A DNA stretch of 64,000 nucleotides, from NCBI GenBank assembly GCA_963854835.1, contig OY978526.1:37982501-38046500 (forward strand), in the 5' to 3' direction. Both the position numbers and the translations under genes were made by a program. This stretch comes from Megamerina dolium. Lineage: Eukaryota > Arthropoda > Insecta > Diptera > Megamerinidae. Positions within the stretch are counted from its first letter, which is position 1, and each line of letters opens with the position of its first letter. This document shows positions 10,804 to 22,244 of this stretch, in pieces. The notes below the pieces were generated by a model that worked only from the letters and a program-made list of their open reading frames with translations, was not told the origin of the DNA and did not search any database.

Positions 10804-10814
10804 GAGGAGGGCAG
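10803..10814 (+). other. Polypurine tract of the gypsy element
   Basis: AGAGGAGGGCAG immediately precedes the TG of the 3' LTR and directly follows the pol stop codon. It would prime plus-strand DNA synthesis. Confidence 0.7.
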
Positions 10815-11252
10815 TGTAACGAGTGTCGATAGTTGATTACTCATCACTATTGTGACTGACACTATTGGCAGCATCGAAACGAATGTCAACAAAAAGAAAT
10901 GATCGATAACCAGAACAAGCCAACGAGAAAGGAAGAGAAGAATCTCGATAAAGGAAGATTCTGGGGTGTTGCCAACAGAGTATAAATAGAGCCAGTATTG
11001 AGAAGTGGAAATCAATCTAATTCAGAACGTGATTGCGAAAACATTGATACAGAGGCAAAAGTTGCAAGTACATTTAAGTGTTATAGTAAATAGTTGATTG
11101 TAAACAGTGTTGATTGTAAATAGAGATTATTAAATAAATTGTTGCTGTATATAGTTGTATAAAATAAGTGTTGCAGTTATCATTAACCGAATCCAGTGAT
11201 CGAACAAGGTAATTCAAATAGAATTAAACGTTCACAGAATAAAAACGTAACA
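10815..11252 (+). repeat. 3' LTR of the gypsy element
   Basis: It matches the 5' LTR over its full 438 bp with three substitutions visible by eye, near 10910, 11187 and 11229. The TATA box is at 10981-10988. It ends CGTAACA at 11252, followed by the ATAC target duplication. Confidence 0.92.
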
Positions 11253-11319
11253 ATACATTCAATAACTATTTGAACATCCATTTAATGCAATATTTAATAA
11301 TTTTTTAAATTTTATAATT

Positions 11320-11605
11320 ATTATTGTTAAAATGCAACCCTGCTGCCTCACGTACGCTAAAGTTGGCCATCTTTTATACATTGCGTTGAAGGACACGGAG
11401 TGATTGGTCATCACTTGATACAAATTCATGTATTTTAACTCAGTTGTCTGTTGTGTATGACGGATTGGCGTATATAAAGTATTCTATGGGTTTCGGCTAT
11501 TACGCTTTGCTCAGATCCGTTACTTTTGCTTTTCGAATTTGACAATCAGTTGTTTAGTTTTATTGTAACAGAAAATTGTATCATAATCACGAATAAACAT
11601 GCATG
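11320..11605 (+). repeat. Promoter-like segment, possible solo LTR
   Basis: The stretch has a strong TATATAAA at 11471-11478 and AATAAA at 11592-11597, and begins near TGTTAAAATGC (11326). That is the order expected in an LTR, but no coding region follows and no second copy is in the window. It could equally be a stray promoter-like sequence. Confidence 0.25.
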
Positions 11606-12166
11606 CTAGTTAGTTGAATTGCTGCTTACGTCAACCAGTTCAAGAAAAACCGCGGTCTCCAGACGGTGCGTCCACAGTGCGGAATGGGCCAACTTGGTGA
11701 ACCTTCTGGGGCAGGCGAACAAATTTAGAGTATCGTGCGGGCTTTGCTGGCACAGCGGCCATCGGTCTGGAATGGCATCCGTCATTCGATGCATGTAGCA
11801 GTTCAGATAGGTGCTCCACCCAGACCTCGGTTGTTCCAAAGTGGCTCGAGCGGACCTATGGAGCTGTTGCTCGCAGTCTCTAATTGCGGTGGGCATCCGC
11901 CCAGTACGATGCTATGCCTTTTAATGGCCGTTTCCACTGCGCATTGGTGTAATGAGTTCAGTGCTGTCCTGTGCGTATTAATGCTCAAATCATCGAGCAG
12001 GTGACTCACATGGCCAACATACGGGCGCAAGCTGCTGCGGACGTAACGTGGGGGATCGATAATCTGTATTAAGTGGTTGTGGTGTGATGGTAGGTGAGAA
12101 GATAGAAGAAATTCCTGCGAAAGTAGTTCGTTGTGTTCACGTACTTTTAGCATTAGCGTTTTTTTA

Positions 12167-12640
12167 TTAGGCGGTCTTCATGCGCCATCTTATGGCATCC
12201 CGTGATGTTGCGTAGAACAGTATTTTGTCTGGTTTGCAGATGCCGCCATTGAATGGCGTACATATTGGAGCCGCGTAGTTGATGATCGAGCGGCTGATGG
12301 CCATATAGGTGATGATGAGACGTTTCCCCCAACTAGTGGCAGCCAGCGCCTTTAGAATATTATTTCTGCTATGCAACTTTAGGTAGTGATTTTCAGGGCT
12401 ATGTTTGCACTCCATTTTGTGCAGAGACGCACTCGCAATGGCGATGTCAGGAGAGCTAACAAAATTAGTACTCACTCTGGTCGCCATGTTCTCATTGATG
12501 AAGTTGATGGTGGAGCCCTTGATCTGATCAGCAATGTGTATACCGCAGTGGTCGTTAACAAGAAAGGAATGCCAGTTGTTGTGGTGGGCATTATAATCAC
12601 CCAGAATTAGGCGATCTCGGCCGACGAGGATGTGCGCCAA
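12167..12640 (-). pseudogene. Endonuclease end fused by deletion to RT C-terminal part
   Basis: This 157-codon minus-strand frame starts with endonuclease sequence (RLILGDYNAHHNNW) and then changes abruptly to a segment typical of the region after the RT palm (LAATSWG, then SIINYAAPICTPF). The fusion point near 12.41 kb marks a deletion of most of the RT gene. Confidence 0.6.
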
Positions 12641-12693
12641 ATATGGGAGATGGCGCGCACTACAGCTCAGTAGTGGTGGACTATAGATGTTAA

Positions 12694-13700
12694 TTATTTC
12701 GATGAAAGGGTCCTGAGTAATAGAGCTGGGCAGTGTGCGAAATTAAATGAGTTATAAATGATGAACGCTAAGCCTTCCTCTGCCTTTGGTTTGGTCCCTC
12801 CTAATGATGTTAAACAAGTATGTGTGGAGAGGGGAATGCTTCCCAAGAGCTTCTTTTCCTGGATAGCATTGATGAGGATATAATGTCGGTCCATATAGTA
12901 CGCAATCTCCACTATCTTCGATCTAAGGTCGTTGCAGTTCAACTGTATGACCTTAAAGGCAGAATGGAGTGCTCCTTGTGCAAATGTTTGCAGCGGGGGT
13001 GATGGAGAAGACAGCAGCTGAGGTGGTCGTGCGGCAGAAGACAGTGGCTGAGGTGTTTGTGCTGTTGATGTTCGAGCATCGGCTGTGGTGAACGATCCTG
13101 TGCAAGAGGCATTGATTGACGCGACATCTGGTGTGGGTGCAGACGGTAAGTTGCGTAAAGAACTAGGTGTTTGCGGCGGTGTTTGGCAACATGGGAAACG
13201 GAAGATGGCATCCCAATTGCGGTGGCTATGGAGGCCTGAACAAGACCGCAGATGAATCCAACCGCCGCAGGCATTGCATAGAAAAGATGTGGTGATGAAT
13301 GCACCGGTGACAAGTTGAGCAGTGAAAGCATTCAGCAATAAAGCCTGTGTCCCAATCTCTGTGATTACGAAGTCCAAAACAGGGACTTAGGTGACACCAT
13401 CCACCGCAATTGATGTTGAGTTGTGATAGATGCGCCGATGATATGTCGAGCACTGCCAGATGTCCGCGTTTAGCGAGTGTGCATGTACTCGGTGGATATT
13501 ACGTGGAGGCAGCTGCGGAGTGTTTATATGGTGTGTATTACTGATGCGAAGCTGTTGTTGACACGGAGGTTGCTGGCCGCAGCATCCGGCAACAAAACTT
13601 CCATTCCAATATCGATGGCTGTAGAGGCCAGAGCAAATTTGTCGCGCAAATGGATGCAGTTCTGCCGGCAAGGCAAGGATTTAAATTTTAAAAATTGGAA
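12694..13700 (-). pseudogene. 5' part of non-LTR element: Cys/His modules and start of endonuclease
   Basis: Three related modules can be read in different frames: one ending CSGLYSHRYW near 13.62 kb, CGGWCHLSPCFGLRNHRDWD near 13.4 kb and CGGWIHLRSCSGLHSHRNWD near 13.25 kb. Each has a Cys/His pattern reminiscent of a PHD-like finger. The open minus-strand stretch 13377-12694 continues through a low-complexity linker into the beginning of an endonuclease domain. Frameshifts between the modules make the unit non-functional. Confidence 0.6.
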
Positions 13701-13710
13701 CACTACGTAA

Positions 13711-14075
13711 GTGAGAATTTGAAAATAGCCTGAAGTTTGCAAATGGTAAATATAATTTGTTTTTATTGAATTCATTGTGTTTATATTAACTAATTTAACG
13801 CTAAAAAATTTCTTTACTAATCATGCGTGACAATTGGCAAATATAATTAACCTAATGCGACGTCGATGTGCAGAACAATCCTATTTTGAACATCCATCAG
13901 CGCAATTTTCATAGTCTATCATCCTTGTGCTCTACCTTCATTTATTATGCCAGAAGCAAAGAAAACGAAAGAACTGAAACTGGCTCTCCCGTTCAGAGAA
14001 TTTCCGTTTTCTATATGTATTTTTTCACACGCATTCTATCCGTGAGCTCACCACTTATTGTTGTTATTGCTTTAT
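13711..14075. other. Intergenic, no gene recognised
   Basis: AT-rich sequence left of the MITE fragment. Short ORFs here have no recognisable content. Confidence 0.5.
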
Positions 14076-14370
14076 AGTCTAAACTTTCAACAATTGTTAA
14101 CAGTTTTCGACATGAAAAGCGTTGGCGAACAAATAAATCCAGCTGTAAATTACGAACAGTGTATGTCAATTTACAAGTTTCTGATAGTTTTCAGTTCACG
14201 TACTTCTTGTACACTTTCTCATATCGAGAGTGACAGATGACAGAAATTGATAGTGATAGTAATGTAAGTGAGCAGACCTAATAAAACAGCAATCAGCCGT
14301 TTAGTTAATCCGCAATACTGCCGTCTGTCAGGTTAATATTTTATTCGGATTAAGTCTGTCTAGGACGTAT
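14076..14370 (+). repeat. MITE family copy A (partial)
   Basis: This block, containing GACATGAAAAGCGTTGGCG and CAGCCGTTTAGTTAATCCGC, is repeated in inverted orientation at 32878-33384 and directly at 35490-35973. Both ends are shorter than in the other copies. No coding capacity is seen. Confidence 0.75.
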
Positions 14371-16885
14371 GTCTTTTAACACACCCTTTCAACTTAAAAC
14401 TGTTATGGTAAAAAGGTATAAAAAGTAGTACAAAGGTAGTTGTAGTATATTAATATATATGCAATCAAACACAATTAATTTTACGGAATAATAAAATAAA
14501 ATGCCAAATAAACATAAACTACATACAACTTTTACTGTTTTACGTCATTTTTCACTAGAATTCTGTAATTATGATAATTCAGAAAACATATAGTACTATT
14601 ATAAAGAGCCTAATTTCCCACCTGTGAAAATCGTAACACACCATTAATGGTGAATGTATTTTACTGGATTGTTGCATTCGTATTAAAATATATGCATAAA
14701 TTTATAAAACTATTAAAATTGCTTAATAGTAGACGTGAATCTAAGAAAATAAGATTTTTTTTTTAAATAATTTAAGTTATCTTCCATTTACCAAAAAGAC
14801 TGAAATGAATTTAAAAAATAAATAAGAGATAAATTTATTGAGCTTGGAAAGAACGCATTATATTATTTCTGATACTCCTTGCAGCGTCTGTTTCGTCTCC
14901 AATACATCTAATACTTCTTATAAAACAAGTGACATTGTAGATTGAGCCACTCCTATATTGAAGTCATTGCCGCTGCTCTTCTGGTAGCTTCCATCAGCGA
15001 AAAATCTAAGAGCAGCACACATATAGGAAATATGCAATTTGTTGAGGAAAACGCAGCTGCAGCAAATTTTATAAAGTTGATGTTTATTATATATAATATT
15101 ATTTATAATTGTATGGCAGTAAACATTGATAATTATAATGTATCAGCAATAGCGCCATAATAAAATTTTTGAAGTTATAGAGACCTACGTCAATCGCTAC
15201 TATATCACTCTGTTATTTTTGCTATACTTTAATCAGAAATACCAACATAGCGGCGTGAAAAACATATTCTTAGTTTTTTTCACGTACTTTCCCAGTAAAA
15301 ACTTGAAACGAGAGAGTAAAATCAAAATTGAGACATAGGGTGACTTCCTAAACGTATGTTGCTTTGCAGTAATTCATTGCAACACGTTCCTAAAAGCAAC
15401 CCTTAAAATTTAGACATGTTCCCAAATGCACCACTGTTGTTGTCGATATGTAGAGAAAGGCAAACAGCCTATTTAAAAAAATTTAAATGCTAATTATTAC
15501 AAAATTAATTATATAATGTATCAATACAGTATTAAGCCTGTATTGATACATTGTAAACATACGTTTAGTAAGTCATAGCTGACTCTCACAAACTGACTAT
15601 TTTCAGTAACAGAAATTTTGAAAAAAAGTATGTGAACGGAAAACCAGTAAAAATTAGTATACAGATAACCGATCTTGACATTCGTTGTTTTTTATATGCT
15701 GCAAATTATTACTAGTAGAAATTTTACAAATAGAAATTTGCAGCTACTTTTTTCTCTCTCTTTTTATACATTCTCGTTTTCGAGTATATGAACACTCTAC
15801 CAGTAAAAGGTAGTAATAAGACAAGGCAACAAAGTTTTAAAAATTCTCATAACTACAGAAAAAGTGATATCGCAAGAGTTCTTCCGTCCGGAACCGGCTA
15901 CAGTAAGTAGTTCCTTTCTAATACTGTCCAAAATTTAACACACACAAAAATAATGGAAGTGAAACTTGAAAAATAAGCCCTTTACTATCGCAATGATATT
16001 AACGGTTTGTTCAAGGAATTTGGTGCAACATATGATCCAAGTGAATGGCGCGTTTTCCTCGACAACAGAAACTGAGACTAAAGGTGTTCTCTTGCAAAGC
16101 CTTAATAAAATGTTTGAAAAGACCAAATTTTAAAAGTATGGGTGGCAGTATAATTTACTCTTTATTGATTAGTGGCTTAAATATAATATTGTTTTGCCCA
16201 TTTGCTCAAAAACCAACAGTACTTGGTGTAAACCTGCTGCAAACTAGTCACCAGCAAACGACTTTAAGATCTCCACAAGCATATCCACATTACAGCAAAT
16301 CTAAAACATTTTTCAAAGAACAATGGTCATATTATACTTTCAATCTTTTGTTCTTCCTCCCACTTTAATTGGTCTCATATTTCACCTTCATACTATTGAT
16401 GCATATGTTTGTTTCGTCAGCAAAAGAATATTTTGAAGAGAATTGCTCATTTCTTTCTTTTGGAGTGTCCATTTCTCAGCATAAAACCAATTACATTACT
16501 TTGATACTAAATAATGAAAGTGTAATATCACCATAAAAGCAGAAAAACATTGACGGTAAACATTGCTGATAAAATATCAGCAATAGTGACACAATAAAAT
16601 TCTTGCATTTGTAGGTGCAAATGTCAGTCGAACTACCACTGTGTTAATTTCGCTATTCCTTAACCAGGAATACCAACTTAGTGGTGTGAAAAATATATTT
16701 TGAAACATAGTACAAAATATTTGTTTGGCGGAGCGTTTTGAAGTTTGTTAAATTTTTAAAACATTGTAAAAAGAAAAAACTGCTGTTGATAAATAGCACT
16801 TTGGATGGCTTTACATTCTTCAAGATTAGCTAACTTGTAACTTAATTTTAATATTTGAAGTGGTATTTCGTTAGTACAATTATTA
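14371..16885. other. Intergenic region upstream of Spc105R with a diverged duplication
   Basis: No convincing gene. It holds a 15-bp perfect hairpin (15515-15529 with 15538-15552) and a diverged repeat pair: about 15139-15275 resembles 16568-16705, sharing ATATCAGCAATAG, AATACCAACATAGCGG and GTGTGAAAAA type blocks. ORFs of 60-110 codons in the region look random. Confidence 0.5.
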
Positions 16886-19800
16886 ATGGATCGAAGGGAG
16901 CGTCGTAGTTCGGTACTTCGTGCAATATATAATTTTATTTTGGAACTATTAATCAGGTTTTTTCATTTAATAGCTGAAAAGTGATGGTGCAACGAGAACG
17001 AAAAGAATAAGTTTCAGTGGAAAAAAATCAATACGGTATGTTGGTGTTGCTGTGTTTTGGTAATTTTAATAAAAACACAATTTCTACGCAGAGTATTTAG
17101 CAATGAAGAGGAGCCCAAAACATGGAATAATTCATATGAAGTGTCCGATAGCAGCAATGGTTTAGTTAATGTGATGACTATGACCGAGAACTGCAACAGC
17201 AAAGCAGACGTTGATGTGCAGGTCACAGATGCATATTCCTTAAAAAAAACTGACATTAAAAGTAAAGTTTTCCTCAAAACACAGGTTCCTCAGATAGTTA
17301 TACATAATTTGGATGATTTCAAAGTAGAGGCGGACCTTTTAAATACAAGAGAATTTATTGATAAGTCAGGACTAATGTCCGACTTGAACTACGAAAACAG
17401 TGTTGATATAACACTAATGCCACATGAATTAAAGAGTAAGTTAAGTGAAAAGCAACTTTCCAATGGAACATTTCTAGGGCAGCCCAAAGAAAAACACGAA
17501 ATGTATGAAAAGCTGAGTATCGACCGACTGAGTACACTGTCACTCTATGTGCAAGAAGATAGAGAAAATATTGAACCAAATTGTATAGATATTAGTTGTT
17601 TGGTAAGTACAATAGATATCTTTTTATTTTTATAAGCAAGATATTGTTAATTATTAGAAAACACACTTTTTAAAGAACAATTCTCCTGTAAAGAACGACA
17701 TGTGCACGGAACTTGCAAATTCTAGAGTTTTAAGGCGTGCATCAATATATCAAACTGACGATATGAACATTTCTGCTTTTCAAAACCATAATAATTCAAG
17801 CGAATATAATAATCCATTAAACATGTTATCCACGACTACAGCTTCAGTAACAAATATGGAAGTGACTTTATCTGTAGACTCCTCGGAGGTCAACAAGGAA
17901 ATAAATTCAACAGAAATTTCGCATCAAACGATCACACAAACGAAAAACTATCTTCATACCGATAATGTTGATATGGTTGCAAATTCATTGAAGAGCCCAT
18001 TTCAGTTATGCACTTCTAAAAATACTTTGATACTACCGGATTTATCATCACCTTTGCTACCAGATCATTTAATAACTAATAACAATATGAATTTTCGACA
18101 ACTTAATGATGAGATAGAGCACGGAACGATACAAATATTTGCAGATACGCCATCTCGAGGTATCTGTGGAACACCATTTAATTCAAAGAAAAAAAATGTA
18201 ATGGTCACACCTTCATTATTACATAAAACTTTTTTTGGAAGGACCTTACATTTTCATGAAACAATTGCAAATCCTCATACCTCTACAATTCATAATGAAA
18301 GTCGTGGAAAAGAAATTAAAAATATTACAACTTACCTAACTGCAATGGAGTTGGATGATGAGTCAATGTCTTTGCAAAAATCGAATAATTCAACATTGCA
18401 AACGGTGTATGATATACCAATGGAAGAATGCACCAAAATACAATCTGGAATTGAGAGAAGCGTAGATGATATGGATGTGACACAGACGTAAGAGAAGCTA
18501 GTTATTGTAATTGAGCTCTTTTATATTATTATTAATGTGTTTGTATTATCTCCATTTAGAGGAAACGAAGATATCGATGCTAGTGAAAACACTTGCTCCA
18601 AAACAATTGCTACAGATGATTCCGAATTGCATCAGTCAAATGATGATTTAGTAATCAGACCAATATGTGCAGATCAAGAAAACCTTAATTCGTTGCAAAG
18701 TGTAATGTCTTTTGCTAACGAGGACTTTGATATCGAAATAGATTCCAGCACAACAAGAAATGTTGACAAACATCAACAAGAGGTCGATAAAAACAATTCT
18801 TTAAGAACACAGTATTTTAACAACGATGTCAGTTTGGATTCTGTAACTTTCAGTAACAATTCACGACATATCAAAGATGAGCCTTCGCATCAACGTCAGA
18901 GCGCACTAATTGGGAATATCTTACAATGTATTTCTCAAAAGGAACAAGCTTCGTTTCTGGAGGATGAAAGTGCAATATTAGAGGATTCTCTCAAAGAAAT
19001 GCTTAAAGAAGCACGCGCCGTTAATAAAAGGAGAACAGCAATTTATACAGAAAATAATGATGTAGAACTAACAATAGTTCCAAATACTCCTCATCGTTCT
19101 ATAATCGAATTTGAGCATATCGAAAATGAAATTAAGATGGAAGATGATACGGTTCAAAATTGTACTAAAGTAAATGGTGAAAAGTCACAAATGTTTACAA
19201 ATCGCAAACTTTTCGATATATCCGGTTTGAATCTAATCAATAATGAGGAGGCAACACCACTTAGGGCGTTTATAGGAAAACGTTTAACTGTTAATATGAC
19301 ACCAAATTTGCCACAGTCCAAAAGGCGACAAACACTTTTCCTCGATTCTGATTTGGAAGAATCTAGTTGCTCCAATGGAGCAGAGACACAGAGAGACGAT
19401 AGAAATAATACGCTTAAAGATAACCAAAAGACGAAGATTGAAGAAATTAGTGTGGATAACGAGCATGAAGTTGTGTGTTTGCAAAAAGAGGACTCCATAT
19501 TAAGTGAATCGTATGTATATTTTAGGTAAATACACACACAATTGTTTAATTCATTGGATTTTAGCTCACCGCTACATTCAGATGTGACCACTGATGTGAA
19601 CAATATATTATTGGAAACCATTCAAATGCCTCGCAGGGCAAATACACGATTTCTGAGTGATGATTCAAAGTCTGCTTTTCTGGGAAATATTACAATATCC
19701 GATGTGTCTAGGGCTAGCATAAGTCGTGTTAAGGATCTTAATTGCATCGATATAGAAGACGGCGGCGATGATAGAGTGACAGAAGAAATAAGCATACCAG

Positions 19801-21253
19801 CAAAATGTGATAAAGACGACATACATCATCATTTGACAGATTGTCCTATGCATAACGATAATACTGAAGTTGCAGAATATTGTAATGATGATAGAAAGGA
19901 TTTGGCCAGTCCTGCGACATCGACGCTATCAGATCTATCGATACAAAAGTTAGAAAATGTCTCGCAAATATGTCGCAAATGTAAACAATGCCAAGAGACA
20001 TTTGTTAAAGATGTGACATCTGATTCCTTTGTTCTGCCAAAACTTCCCGATCTACCAAGTGTGGGACTAGAACAATTAAAAACACTTCATAAACGTCCAA
20101 CCATTGCAGACGTAAATGAATATTGGCGTAGAAAATCATTGGAGAGGTCGTACACACTGACAGACATATCAACGGGCCATCAGTTTTTGGATATTAAAAA
20201 TGAGAAATCTGAAGACGAGACCGATGATGCAGACTCATATATAGCTAATTACAAAAAATCCCTGGAAAGGTTGGACAATAATGAACATTTCTTGCTTTCG
20301 ATTATTTAATATTTTCTCCTATAATATTTTTATTTAAAAAGTATTGGAAACCGTGTGGAGCCTTTTGAACAGCAAACGCCTTTTGATGTGCGTAATACGT
20401 TTTATGATCGCTTTAAAAATTTACTAAGGTAAAATTGATACAATTCTTAAACGATCTAGATAAGTATCTTAATATTGGTTATAAATTTATATAGAAAAAA
20501 ATCTTCAAATTGGATTTTAAATAATCAAATGCAGTCTAGGAAACTTATGCAGTTACGTCACAAAAAAATTACTTGCGCATGCATAGCCATCGATTTTGAA
20601 GAAACCGATATTTGGGGTAGACAAATTAAAGTGACAGACATATGTCTTCAGCAAAGCAGATTCTTAAAAAGTAATTATATTTACAATATGTGTATGTTTT
20701 AAAATTGCATTTCCATGTATTATTTGTGTTTGATACAGAAAATTGGAAACCTATCGATTTCATAATGTATTTCCATTTAAATATGGCATTTCCTTTCGAT
20801 CTGCAAGCATTGCTTCACAAGAACGGTGAGCATAATTTAGTTGAGATATTGGAACAAATTAATCAAGAATATTTGCATGTGGCACACATGGCTAAATCGT
20901 TTTGGAAGCTGATTTGTAGCGAAGCAGCTACGCTTGTAAGGTATGTGCAGACAAATATCATATAGCTCAAAATGTGCACACACATAATTAAATATTCATT
21001 ATTTTACAGAGAATCGAATGGAATCTTTGTGCGAAAAATTGTCCGAGATATAATTTCTCCAATTGGCGAATATCCAAGAATAGAGAGAATAGAGTTCCGT
21101 ATTCATGTAACCAGCATACAGAAAATATGTTTCAATGACATTGAGTCACCACCTTTACATTCATTTCGAGAGGATATACAGTTTTTGCCCACGGGATTGG
21201 AATTTTTGAGGATATTTTTAAAATGTCCCAAGACTTTTCTGAAAAGCTATTGA
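16886..21253 (+). CDS. Spc105R: Kinetochore scaffold protein, Spc105R/KNL1 family
   Basis: Ten exons can be joined in one frame of 1264 codons: 16886-16912, 16974-17035, 17092-17602, 17658-18487, 18560-19510, 19565-20269, 20342-20428, 20495-20670, 20739-20940 and 21010-21253. All introns are about 55-72 bases except 17603-17657, also short, with GT/AG ends. The N terminus has SSLK (8-11) and RISF (20-23), the two PP1-docking motifs of KNL1 proteins; the SSLK motif is split by the first intron. The middle is long, acidic and disordered, as expected for the region that recruits checkpoint proteins. The C-terminal 250 residues (KKITCACIAIDFEE to LEFLRIFLKCPKTFLKSY) fit the RWD-type kinetochore end. 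Family recognition is from memory of the N-terminal KRISFSGKKS and the C terminus. AATAAA near 21291 would serve as the polyadenylation signal. Confidence 0.82.
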
Positions 21254-21259
21254 GAAGAG

Positions 21260-21560
21260 AAATAGTTGTTTAAAATTATAGTAAAATAATGAATAAAAGG
21301 TCCAAATTATTATGAATACGTTATAAAAGAAACCAGTGTATGTGTAGAAGGATCGTAGACGCGTCGTAGCTAGGGTTTTTTGAAGAGGAAATCTATTGGA
21401 AATATTTTTGTTTTGTTAGTAGGCAAATCGCATACGAGCCGTTTCATTTTACAGCGAAGTTGAAGGGAAAGTCCTCGAACTATAGTAAACTTAAGTGTAA
21501 ATACGTCGTGTATGAAAGAAAACGGATTTTTTTAAGCTGGCTGTATATTAAAATAAATAT
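21260..21560. other. 3' flank of Spc105R
   Basis: It contains the AATAAA near 21291 and otherwise no recognisable feature up to the SINE. Confidence 0.45.
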
Positions 21561-21562
21561 GT

Positions 21563-21906
21563 GGCACTTAAAGCTCCAAAGGGCTCATTGGCCGAGCTTC
21601 TCTTCCATTACTGTTGTGCGTCTTAAATTTGGACAGTATTAGAAAGGACCTAACTATTTTAGCCGGTTCCGAACGGCAGAACACTTATGACATCACTTTT
21701 TCTGAGCTTTGTCACAGAGTTCTTTTAGAAGCTTTTTCACGGCAAGTTGTTACTGTCGGAAGAATTGCCAATTGCTTGCCGACAGGTGGGTACCATTCGA
21801 AAGAAAATTCTTATCGATATTAAATTTGTTATGCATCAGCCGGGGATTGAACCCCGACCTGCAGATCAGAAGGCGAACACACTAACCACTGAGCTACGGC
21901 TGTATA
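21563..21906 (-). repeat. tRNA-derived SINE, tephritid-like
   Basis: On the minus strand the right end reads as a tRNA-like head with A-box-like TAGCTCAGTGGTTAG and B-box-like GGGGTTCAATCCC, and CAGCCG at one end can pair with CGGCTG at the other. The body holds CCGTTCGGAACCGGCT and related sequence, matching a repeat I remember from Bactrocera and other tephritids. The acceptor and T arms are imperfect, so this is a retroposed tRNA-like element and not a functional tRNA gene. Confidence 0.6.
21836..21906 (-). other. tRNA-like head of the SINE (RNA polymerase III promoter)
   Basis: The A-box-like and B-box-like blocks are about 35 bases apart as in a tRNA gene. The T arm has a six-base loop when the best stem is drawn, and no clean anticodon arm forms, which argues against a working tRNA. 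Confidence 0.45.
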
Positions 21907-22244
21907 TTACAAATTTTAAATTAATTCGCTGGCCAAAGGTATCCCCCTTTGACATGGATTCATTTTATAGAAATTCTTATAACTCTAATATGCCGACTTA
22001 TTTAGACTAAATATGAAACCACTGGCTATTCTATAATCGATTATCGGTTGTAATGACTAAATAAGAAATATAATAAAAATGCTCCTGAAGAAGTTGGAAA
22101 AATTCAGTAAATATATTGTGTTTTTATTAGTATCTAGCAACATTACTGACCTACGATTTTGAAAGCAATACCCGTTACGCAAATGGGAATAACAGCTGTT
22201 GTCATAAATTGTTGTAAATTAATTGAAATATTTATAAAGGCATA

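Larger units (their letters stand above)
5279..11252 (+). mobile_element. Ty3/gypsy LTR retrotransposon, nearly intact
   Basis: Two 438-bp LTRs flank gag and pol. The 4-bp target duplication ATAC is seen at 5275-5278 and 11253-11256. The LTRs differ at only three positions that I can find by eye, so insertion was recent. A primer site for tRNA-Leu follows the 5' LTR and a purine tract precedes the 3' LTR. There is no envelope ORF and no chromodomain; the integrase ends in a GPY/F-type module. The only clear lesion is a frameshift in the RNase H region near 9148. The clade looks like the mdg3/Blastopia/Micropia group, judged from the primer type and pol layout; that placement is tentative. Confidence 0.93.
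11606..13710 (-). mobile_element. Decayed non-LTR retrotransposon (LOA/jockey-like), internally deleted
   Basis: Read on the minus strand from about 13.7 kb, an ORF has repeated Cys/His modules (CGGWCHLSPCFGL, then CNACGGWIHLRSCSGL), a Ser/Pro/Thr-rich linker, then an endonuclease-like region (VIQLNCNDLRSKI and later LILGDYNAHHNNWHS). The sequence then jumps, at about 12.41 kb, to the C-terminal end of an RT protein, without any palm domain. The last part has CPLCQQSPHDTLNLFACP, the C-terminal Cys/His motif of jockey/LOA-type elements. Several frameshifts and stops separate the pieces. The family name is a best guess from these motifs. Confidence 0.72.

Noticed and set aside
21836..21906. Functional tRNA gene on the minus strand
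   Set aside because: A- and B-box-like blocks exist, but the T arm is irregular and no proper anticodon arm forms; it sits at the end of a SINE body.
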